NCBI GenBank assembly: GCA_963691815.1
Contig: OY829660.1
Location: 2,964,966-3,028,965, forward strand
DNA from: Echiichthys vipera
Lineage: Eukaryota > Chordata > Actinopteri > Perciformes > Trachinidae
Direction of reading: 5' to 3'
Length of the DNA stretch: 64,000 bases
Shown here: positions 38,901-50,400 of the stretch, in pieces
Layout: each line of letters opens with the position of its first letter
Numbering within the stretch: the first letter of the stretch is position 1
Notes under the pieces: model-generated
The model's input: only the letters and a program-made list of their open reading frames with translations
The model's database searches: none
Told to the model about the DNA's origin: nothing
Translations under genes and position numbers: made by a program

Positions 38901-39983
38901 ACCCATGATCTAGATCAGGGCTGCACAACCCTGCTCCTGGAGGGCCACTGTCCTGCATGTTTTAGGTTTCTCCCTGCTCCAACACACCTGAGTCTAAAGA
39001 TTTTAAAACCTGTCACGAGCTTCAGCTGCTTGATATCGAGCAGAGCATTAGATTCAGGTGTGTTGGAGCAGAGAGAGAAACCTAAAACATGCAGGACAGT
39101 GGCCCTCCAGGAGCAGGGTTGTGCAGCCCTGATCTAGATCATGGATGTCAAACTGATCCAGTAAAGGGCCGTGTGGCTGCAGGTTTTCATCCCAACCAAT
39201 CAAAAACACACCTGGTCCAACAAATCAACTGTGTGAAGGCAGTTCAGGTGATTGAGTAAGTCGAGTCAGGTGTGTTCTTGCTTGGTTGGAATGAAAACCT
39301 GCAGCCACAGCGACTCTTTACTGGATCAGTTTGACCCCCCTGGTTTAGAAGAAGAGAGTCTAGCCTCGGTGTGTGTGACGCATATACGAGTGTAACCCTG
39401 TTAACGGCAGACCCTTCCTTTCTCCCTGTCTGTGATGCTGCTGTATCGTTCTGTCCAGGCCATGTTAGACGCAGCCAGAACGGTCCGGCCCAATCTGTAT
39501 GTGATCGCTGAACTGTTCACGGGCAGCGAGCTCCTTGACAATGTGTTTGTTAACCGGCTGGGAATTAGCAGCCTTGTGCGAGGTACAACTCTTACGCATG
39601 GACTAACTTTGTGTTTTTCTCTCTTTCTTCCCTTTTTCACTGCATTTTTCCTCCTCATCCCCCCTTTTTATCTCTCTAACCCTAACTCTCTGTGTTCATG
39701 GACTGTGACTGCATGTTGTGGTCACTTGGCCTGTGATCCCTAACTGGCTGCGTTCCCTTCACACGACTCTCCCGTCCTTTCTCGTCTCTCGCATTGCCTG
39801 CACCGGTTCTGGTGTGTTGCCTTTGCTGTGGTTGACCAGTTCATGCTGAACGCGGCCAGAACAGTGTGTCCTAACCTGTATGTGGTGGCTGAACTGTTCA
39901 CTGGCAGTGAGGAGCTGGATAATGTCTTCGTAACCAAGCTAGGCATCACATCGCTCATACGAGGTACACAAGTTTGTATGTCC

Positions 39984-40020
<37 letters not shown>

Positions 40021-42634
40021 CATAAACTAACATACAGAATATTCATTAAAGGTTGAATATGGAGGATGAGCAGAACACCGCCATCTAGTGTCTCAAGATC
40101 GTCGTCGCAGCAACAAAAAATAACTCCAGCAGTCTTGTTGCCAGGTCTGGAGACAGACCCGGTCTAGTAGCCTACAGGAGACGAGCAAATCACAGCATAA
40201 GAACAAGTGATGCACAGGAGTTTGACTGACAGTTAGCGTTAGCCGTTGCAGCTAAGTAAACATGAGGGTTAGCTTACGGATCAAGGCGAAACGTAGCCAT
40301 TTTTTAGCGTTTCAATTCCGTTGATCTCCTTTTTCTCAGTCCATCGAGTGAACGCTCGGCCTATATTAGGCGTGTGTCCATCTGGGTACAATGTGGCCGC
40401 TCGGAAAGTTTCAGGCCACGCCCTCTCAAATGGCCGTTCACTGGTGATCAGCTGATACAGCGGCGCCCCGTTCTTCCTCAGGAGAAATACAGAATTAGTT
40501 GCAGTTTGATTTTTAAGGTGGCAACGTCGACAACGTCAATAACGCCCCCTTCACTGAGGCTCCGACGCAGCCGCAGGATCGGCAAACTCCAGCCTACAGT
40601 AGCTGCACCCAACAACAGGCAACCCTGGCAACCAGCAACGCCCAACGCTATTGGCTGCTACCATGGAAACACAACGTGGCATAAAGTCATTGTCAGACCC
40701 TTTAAAATTTGTTTTAAATATAAATTCAGACCAAATATATTTTTTAACTGAAAAGCAAAGCGTTCATTAAAGATTTGACATATTCAACCTTTAACTATGA
40801 CAAAGAAAGAAGGTCTTTCTTGGAAAAGGTTGCTGTTTAATACTAAAATGTTATGATACAGTGCTGTTGGTTTTATACGTTGTGATTGGTCATAGAAAGG
40901 TCACTTTGGGTCCTGAGAGGTCATGGAAAAGTTCCCAAATTTTGTCCATGAAAATGTGTGTTTGTGATCGGTGAACATGCGCCCTTACTGTGAGCTTGTG
41001 TTGTCCATCCACTCTCAGGCACAGCAGCTGCACTGCCAGACTGGACTGTGATCCAGATGTACACTACAGCGTGCTTGAGTGTGTGACCTTACAGTGATCA
41101 CTGCCCTCCCGTGTCTCACTTGTGCTTACCCCCCACCCTGTCCACAGAGGCCATGTCAGCTGGTGACAGCCATGAAGAGGGCCGGCTGGTCTATCGTTAC
41201 GGAGGCGAGCCGGTTGGAGCTTTTGTCCAGCCGAGTCTCCGCCCACTGATGCCCTCCATCGCCCACGCCATGTTCCTTGATGTTACCCATGACAACGAGT
41301 GTCCCATACAGGTGGGTCTCTGTCAGGGGCGGGTGAGGACGGGGTTGAATGACTGAAGACGTTTGCGTTAGCATGAATTATCTTTTCGTATGAGCCCCGG
41401 GATCTGAATTGTGGCTTTTGATTAAGTTCTCATGATTCGTGCGATGTATAAAATTCTAATTTAATAGCAGTCTTCGGCTCTGATCCCTCTGCAGGTCTTA
41501 ATGCACAACTCTGATTTTTTTGTTCATCTGTTCACATTACGTCTTTAAATGAGGCCTGTCTACGGATTTCTGTGTGAACAGCTCACACTCCTGAAGTGAC
41601 CCGCATGCACACTTGACCATTGATGACATCACAACGCAATGGTGTTTACGGAAGCCAACATTGCAATGGCATCTGGTATTGTAGGACTTTATGGCTAAAT
41701 GCTATAACACGGTGGTGTGGTGGTTAACACTGTCGCCTCACAGTGAGAGGGTTCCTGGTGTGAATCCCAGCTGGGGCCCTTCTGTGTAGAGTTTGCATGT
41801 TGTCCCCGTGTCTGCGTGGGTTTTCTCCGGGTTCTCCGGTTTCCTCCCACAGTCCAAAGACGTGCAGGTGTTGGGTTCATTGATGACTCTAAATCACCCG
41901 TAGGTGTGAATGGTTGTCTGTCTCTGTTCGTCTCTATGTGTCCTGTGATAGACTGGCGTCCTGTCCAGGGTGGACCCCGCCTCACGCCCGATGTCAGCTG
42001 GGATTGGCTCCAGCCCCCCACGACCCCGACAGGGACAAGAGGCTGAAGATGAAAGAATGAATGCTATAAACAGTGTGTGACGTGAGCGGGTGATATCACT
42101 TCACTATCCCTCCACTGGCCGTCTGCTTCACTGCTGTCCTCCATGTTTGTTTGGATTCATTTCCAAAGCAGTGCAGCGAGGGTCAGAATGATGTCAGAGT
42201 CCCATTAAATGAGACCTGGCTTTTCAGATTGCGGTCAAAAGAATCTGATCCGTATCTGATTCAGTAGCACATTTAAAAGTGTCCTAATTCTGGTTAAAAT
42301 GTCAGATTCAATGGGACTTGTGCTGCTCACACTGTTTACACAGCAAGTCACATACGAGCAGAGAACTGGAACTGCAGGGGGAACGGAGCCTTCCTTCTGT
42401 TTTTGCGAAATATAAAGTAAAGCATGTGGAAATGGCTGAAACCTTTCTGGAGTGAGAAGCTGTGAGATGGCCGCTGTGTTCACAGGTAGCTGCTGATGTG
42501 TGTTTGCCTCTCTTTGCTCTACAGCTGCGTTCAGCACTGGACTCCCTCCCCAGCTCTGCTATGGTGTCTATGGCCTGCTGTGCTACCGGTTCCACCCGAG
42601 GATATGATGAATTAGTGCCACATCAGGTCATTTA

Positions 42635-42690
<56 letters not shown>

Positions 42691-45600
42691 GAAGCTATAA
42701 CTATCTTCTGAAGAACGCCATTTGAATAATGATGAATAGCAGCGTCATTTTAACTCAGACTCAGACTGATATCAAAACGTTGTTGTGACAATTGCTGAAC
42801 TGCAGTCGTTCAGAGCGACGGATGATTCGTGGCTTTTTCACAAACTGTGCGGTCAATGACGACATCTGGAAGGTAGCTAGCTAGTTACGCCTTTAACACG
42901 TTAAATCAAACAAGGTGTGCGATTGTCCCCGGGCTGCTCCCTGAAGAGTCTTAACCACTGTGATTCCAACGACAGGACAACAGGATGAAAACACAGCACT
43001 AACTGTTTCCTCCAAACATGGAAAATACACTCTTTACAGCATTTTGCATTTCCTCAAGTGGTCATGTATTTAGTCCTGCATGTGTTCACACTTCCTCATT
43101 ACAACAAAAGCATAATAGGTCCCTTTATACAGATAATCTTGACTGTGTGTGTGTGTGTGTGCGTGTGTGTAGATCTCTGTGGTGAAGGAGGAGCGTTTTT
43201 ACCCCAAGTGGAACCCGTCAGCCCCGTCCACCTCCACCGGTGAAGTTGGGCCCCAGTCTGGCATCATAGCTGGGAAACTGGCCCTCAACAAGCTGCACCA
43301 GGAACTAGCTTCCCAGGGATTCATACAGGTACCGTAGTGTGCTTCGTATTTGTAAAAGCATCAGCTCAGAGTCGGACCTGGGCTGCTGCGGCGAGGACTC
43401 TCAGCCTCTATATCCGGGACGCCTGCTCTAACCACTGAGCCACAGTGTGTGGATGTCTCGTCTTGTGGCTTTGCTTCTTTGAGATCACTCACAGTGAATC
43501 TCTAATCATCTTCCTCCGCAGGTGTTTGTGGACCAGGTGGACGCAGATATCGTCGCAGTGACTCGACACTGCCCCAGCACACACCAGTCTGTGGTGGCGG
43601 TGTGCAGAACAGCCTTCCAGGACCCCAAAACCCACCAGTACAACACCAGCGTCCCGCCCATGTTCATACCTGGTATAACGACAACTTTATCACCGCTATG
43701 TTAGAATTCAATTGTTGTATTTCTAAATATTTACGTTGCATTATCTTTGTAGTACATTCTGACACTATCAGTTCCTCAATTCCTGCATGCTTTTGTTAAA
43801 GGGCTCGTTCAACAAGTTTCTAACTAAGGGCGCACTCACACTGTCCTTCCGCACCGCGCCCCGGGCTTTAGGGTACTTGTCCCCCCCTCCCTCTCCCCCC
43901 GCACCCCAGGCCCGTTTGTACTCACACTACCTGGGCCTCGGAGAATGCTTCTTGCTGCCTATACGTCATCACGCCGTAACACGTCACACGCATTGATGAC
44001 GTCATGGCGATGCGTGGGTTTGTTTCCAAATCTTTCCGTAGACCTCGGAGTTTTTGTGCGTCTTGTCGACTGTTTTTGAATCTTTTCATCGACCAAATCT
44101 GCAGTAAACACTCCACCTCCGCATCACACCAACGCGAACCTTTCACCGACATTGTTGTTGTTGTTAAATGTCCGCGCATGGTCCCTCCTTCTTTTTTTTT
44201 ATGTCCGAACAGGCGCACAGGAAATTACGTCAGAACTGCCGTAGGCCTCGTGCTCGAACACGTGCGCACGCTCGTGCTCGTACACGTGCAAACGTGTTCT
44301 ACAAAAGCCCAGCTCTCTCAAACGGGCCGTGGACGGCCAGCTGTCCGCAGTTATGCGCGGAGCGGTTGCACTCACACTGGTCAAACGCACTAGGCTTGAC
44401 CCAAAAAACCTGTTTTGGCCCGGTGCTGAAGGACAGTGTGAGTGCGCCCTAATCTTCCCACTGCTGAGAATCTCTCTCTCTATGTCTCTCAAGGGAAGAT
44501 TGAGGAAGTGGTTCTGGAGGCAAGGACGGTGGAAAGGCATGCTGGGAGTTTTAAGAAGGATGACAAGTACATCAACGGCATGCCAGAATACACTGTGGAA
44601 ATAAAGGAGCACATATCGGTAAATACTGTTATGATCCCTTTAAGGACGATGGTAATAATAATAATAATAACAGAAATGAGCATATCAATCAAATAATGAT
44701 GTATACAGTTACAGGAGAGTACAGTGGTGAAGCAAGCTGGAGTGACGTCTAAAGGCCGCTCAGAGTTCGTGCAGGAAATCTCCTTTCAGAAGTTGACCCC
44801 CGGCAGCGTCATCGCCTTCAGGTAAACCACGCTCAGTGACATCACTATATCAAAAATCTCATTTTTGTACATTTGAATCAAGTACATTTTCCGTGACTCC
44901 CTCTCTTCCTCACAGGGTCAGTTTGGACCCCAAGGCCCAGAAGTTGGCGGGGGTACTGAGGTATTATCTGTCGCAGTTCAGCCCAAAATACAAGAGAGGC
45001 AGTGTAACAGATGAAAACCCCCCAGAGATACTGCAGAAGCCCCTGGCACAGTGAGTGTACACGCATCACTGACACCCTCATACGACATGACTATGAGTGT
45101 TTTATGGATGTTGTCTCATCTCATCTTCATCCGCTTATCCGGGGTCGGGTCTCGGGGGCAGCAGCTTTAGCAGGGGACCCCAAACTTCCCTTTCCCGGGC
45201 CACATTAACCAGCTCTAACTGGGGGATCCTGAGGCGTTCCCAGGCCAGTGTGGAGATCTAATCTCTCCACCTGGTCCTGGGTCTTCCCCGAGGCCTCCTC
45301 CCAGCTGGACGTGCCTCCCCGTTGTGACGAAAAGAGAGCTGAGGAAGGCAAAGCTCTGGATCTACCGGTCAGTCCTGGTTCCTACCCTCACCTGTGGTCA
45401 TGAAAGCTGGGTCAGGACCCAAAGAACCAGGTCGCGGGTACAAGCGGCCGAAATGTGTTTCCTCAGGAGGGGGGCTGGAGTCTCCCTTAGAGAGAGGGGG
45501 AGAAGTTCAGCATCCGTGAGGAACTCGGAGTAGAGCCGCTGCTCCTTTGCTTTGAAAGGAGCCAGTTGAGGTGGTTCAGGATCATCTGGTAAGGATGAAC

Positions 45601-47243
45601 CCTGGGCGCCTCCCTAGGGAGGTGTTCCAGGCACGTCCAGCTGGGAGGAGGCCTCGGGGAAGACCCAGGACCAGGTGGAGAGATTAGATCTCCACACTGG
45701 CCTGGGAACGCCTCAGGATCCCCCAGTTAGAGCTGGTTAATGTGGCCCGGGAAAGGGAAGTTTGGGGTCCCCTGCTAAAGCTGCTGCCCCTAAGACCTGA
45801 CCCCGGATAAGCGGATGAAGACGAGATGAGATGAGATATATTTATATATATATGTGTGTGTGTGATACTGTCAGACAGAGTGGAATAAAAAGGATGATGA
45901 GGAGATGCTGACATGACAAAGCAGCAGCTATGAACAGCGTCTCACTTGGTAAAGTCACACATGTGACGTGTTGATTATAAAGCTGCGTGTGTGTCACAGG
46001 CTGATGTCCAAGCTGACGTTAGCAGACCTGAATATTCTGCTGTTTCGCTGCGAATCAGAAGAAAAGGAAGACGACGGAGGCTGTTACAGTATCCCAGGAT
46101 GGGAGAGCCTCAAATATGCTGGACTACAAGGTACTTACACACAGTTCATTAAGTAAACACAGCAGGGATGTAACGATACACTCAACTCACCATTTCTCGC
46201 AAGTTTTTTTTAAATCAAAATGAGAGAGATTCTTGCTGAGTTTCCTAAAGTATCTATCCGATATTTGACCTCGGTATTTCTCGTACTACTGCTCTGCTGT
46301 GACGGACAGGAGGTTAAATGTTAACGTAGTCGTTGTGTCTGTGCAGGTCTGATGTCAGTGCTGGCTGATATCCGTCCCAACAATGACCTGGGCCATCCTG
46401 TGTGTGCCAACCTCCGACAGGGAGACTGGCTGATAGACTACGTCTCCAACAGACTGATACACAGAGAGGGACCACTGGCACAGGTGAGGCTTTAACGCCA
46501 TAGCCTGTCAAAAAGAATGGCTGTAGCTACCAGGACATCACCCGTTAGTTTGTGGGCTACCACCAAAGGAGCCAAAGGGGACCATATTTGGATGAATGGG
46601 CGGAGCTGTGGAGGAGCACGAAGTCGCTGTTGCTTTAAGCTAAGCGCTAAAGAGGGAAACCTTACTGATGTTAAACAGGCTGATGCAAGTCATCTAGTGG
46701 AAGAGGGGAGCTCCTGGTGCTGCGCCATTCATTCTAATGTACTGAAGGGACACGGAGCTGGGTGAAAATTGTAGTGCAGTGTTCCTTAAGTTACCAGATC
46801 ACGCTAATGCTAGCTAGCTTGGTCAGTAAGGTGCAACCAAACGCTGATCGAGAATTTTTAAGCAACAAAAATGTTACAATTAACTTTGATGAAATGAAAA
46901 CAGGCTGTGAGAGGATCAACGTTTTAAGACTTTTAACAGACAACACCCAAAAACATTTGATTGACAGGTGGCCGTGATGCCCCGCCCTAAAGCGTCCCCT
47001 GCTTTCTGGTCTATTTGACACTAAATGGACCGTAACTGACTAAATGAACATCATGCTGCATTTGAAGAACACTTGAAACTAGTGACTGAGACCATAAAGT
47101 CAATAGGAAAATGTTTACTGAGGAAATAAATCAAGGGAGAGGTAGATTCATTTTCTCATTGACTTTGAGACAAACTGACTTCTTAATGGAGCAAGTGGAG
47201 CCGCCCCCTGCTGGACATTAGAGAGAATGCAGCTTTAAGACAC

Positions 47244-47274
<31 letters not shown>

Positions 47275-47381
47275 AGTATCCTACCTTCATCTTTCATGTT
47301 CATGTCTATCTCGGATCCAGCGTTTCTTCCCTCCAGGTGGCGCTGCAGAGCCTCCTGCACCACATCATACAGAGGCTGCTC

Positions 47382-47423
<42 letters not shown>

Positions 47424-50400
47424 CCACACACGTTCCTATTACACTTCTGCCCTTACTAAAAGCCTGACTCAGAAGTTTTCCGATTACAAGTGAACGCAGC
47501 ATAACCGGCAGGGACGAGCTCCACCAGCGGACCCAGCGGCTGTCAGCAGCGTCACTAACATGGCGGTCATTAGTGGGTCACATGATCAATCCCCATTGTT
47601 TAAACTCACTCTGTGATGACAGGAACTAAACAGACAAACTAAATCTTAGAGGATTACATCTTTAACACTGAACTAGTTCACTCGACTGGCAGTGGGTGTT
47701 GGTGATGGTGTCCTGATCCTGGAACAGATGATCCATTGTTACATTGTGTGTCTGCAGGTGGGCGAGTGGTTGGGAGCCATGTTCAACTACTTGAAACACA
47801 TCCCACGCTACCTCATCCCCTCTTACTTTGACGCCATCCTGGTGTCCACCTACACCACGGCCCTGGACGCGACTCACAAACTCATGTCAAGGTAGGGTAG
47901 TACTGCAAATCTAAAACTGTGAGTTTTAAGGACTGATTTGTTGCACTTCAGTGACTCTTTGAACACTTCCTGCCGTGCTTCAGCTGCTCCTTTTCCATCT
48001 CCCTGTCCAAACAGCTTCATCCAGAATGGTTCCAGCTTCGTTCGGTACCTGGCGCTGGGTTCGGTTCAAATGTGTGGCGTCGGACGCTTCCCTGCCCTCC
48101 CTCCCATCTCTACCAAAATGGAGGATGTTCCCTACCGCATCAGTCCGATCACGGGCCAGAAGGAGCAGTGCTGTGTCTCACTGGCTGCAGGTAGACCAGC
48201 AGCAGATGCATAATGGTGTCTCTGTGGATAAAATGAGGACTAAGTGATCTAAGGGCGCACTCACACTGTCCTTCCGCACCGCGCCACAGGCTTTAGGGTC
48301 CTTGTCCCCCCCTCCCGGCCCGTTTGTACTCACACTACCTGGGCCTCGGCGAATGCTTCTTGCTGCCTATACGTCATCACGCCGTAACACGTCACACGCA
48401 TTGATGACGTCATGGCGATGCGTGGCTTTGTTTCCAGATCTTTCCGTAGACCTCGGAGTTTTTGTGCGTCTTGTCGACTGTTTTTGAATCTTTTCATCGA
48501 CCAAATCTGCAGTAAACACTCCACCTCCGCATCACACCAACGCGAACCTTTCACCGCCATTGTTTTAAATGTCCGCGCATGGTCCCTCCTTTTTTCTACG
48601 TCCGAACAGGCGCACATAAATGACGTCAGAACCGCCGTAGGCCTCGTGCTCGTACACGTGCGCACGCTCGTGCTCGTACATGTGCAAACACGCTCTACAA
48701 AAGCCCACCTCTCTCAGACGGGCCGTGGACGGCCAGCTGGCCGCAGTTATGCGCGGAGCGGTTGCACTCACACTGGTCAAACGCACTAGGCTTGACCCGA
48801 AAAACCTGTTTTGGCGCGGTGCAGAAGGACAGTGTGAGTGCGCCCTTAGTAACAAGCTAAAATGAGTTGTATGGACAGAATTGATTCATTATTTCATGTT
48901 TTTAAACACCGGGAATGTGAGGTGAAGATTAACTTACTGTATGTAGACGCAGCAGGTCATTGGCCGCTTTAACTGATCATTAATATTCTTTAGGCCTTCC
49001 TCATTTCTCCTCTGGGATTTTCCGGTGCTGGGGCAGAGACACTTTCATCGCTCTCCGAGGACTCATGCTGCTCACTGGGAGACACACTGAGGCTCGGTAC
49101 GTATCCTCTGTGTGTTTCAACTCTGTTGTTTCTGATGAGACGATTTGAGTGAATTAGAAATTCTGTGTTATATTTTTAAATTTTGTGTCGGAAAATAATC
49201 CCATGGTCTTTTTCAACACTTGCACACATAAAAAATAAGCCATCATTTTTTTATTATGTGACATCTATTTACAGAGAAATCGGGGAGGGGCGCTAACAGC
49301 CGGACGTGGCTAACAGTGATTAGCTCGGGGCAGCGTGGTGAAGGCATTCAAAGATCTTTTTTAACCACTAATACTGCTGAAGAAGAAGAATTCCTTTATT
49401 CGTCCCGCAATGGGGAAATTCTAATTTCACTCTATTTTTTCATGTTACACACACACAGGCCCGAAATACACACACACACACACACACACACAGGCCCGAA
49501 ATACACACACATGCACAGACAGGACCTATATACATGCAACTAATGGAGAGATGTTAGAGCGAGGGGGCTGCCAGTGACCGGCGCCCCGAGCAGTTGGGGG
49601 TTCGGTGCCTTGCTCAACAGCACCTCGGCAGTGCCCAGGAGATGAACTGGCACCTCTCCAGCCACCAGTCCACGCTCCATACATGGTCCACACAGGGACT
49701 CAAACCAGCGACCCTCCGGTTCCCAACCAAGTCACCTATGGAGAAGAGTCCCTACACACAAAACAAAGCACCAATGGGCTCCTTCCCTTTGAATTGACTT
49801 TGGTAATCGACTTAAATGGACTCTTATGATGCTACTGCAGAGGTTTGGTGTTATTTTCAGCAGTATTAGTGGTTAAAAAAGACCTTTGAATGCCTTCATT
49901 GTAAGCGAGCTAATCAGTGTTAGCCACGGTTGGCTGTTAAAAAAAAACTGTCCTGCAAGTGTTGAAAAGGACCAGTCGTCACTAAACCCTAACATGAACC
50001 CTTCTGTCTCATGGTTTCCATAGCAACATCATCCTGGCCTTTGCGGGAACATTGCGTCACGGTCTGATCCCCAACCTGCTGGGTGAGGGTCGCTCCGCCC
50101 GATACAACTGTCGTGACGCTGTGTGGTGGTGGCTGCAGTGCGTCCAGGTAGGATTTGACACTGTAACGCAGGTAGTCATGGTAACAAAGATGAGATGACG
50201 AGCGCCAAGGAGTGGAAATGCATTTAAATCTTTAAAGCTGCAGTGGGTTTTTCATTGTTTTCCCGGCCTCTTGGGTCACCGAGCTGTAAACGCAGCATTG
50301 ACATGTTATCACCAACGTTGCTATGGTGACGTTCCAGATGCAACGATGACGTCGCCGCAACGTTTGCATGTAGGGAGTCGAGCCTTAGCATTAAAATGGC

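Noticed and set aside
39459..39963. Exon 12a or 12b as a decayed pseudoexon
   Set aside because: Both have intact splice sites, no stop, identical length and phase, and mostly silent differences, which argues against decay.
47296..47493. Plus-strand open frame in AGL intron 21
   Set aside because: It is the antisense of the exon 27 ghost copy plus a (CA)n tract.
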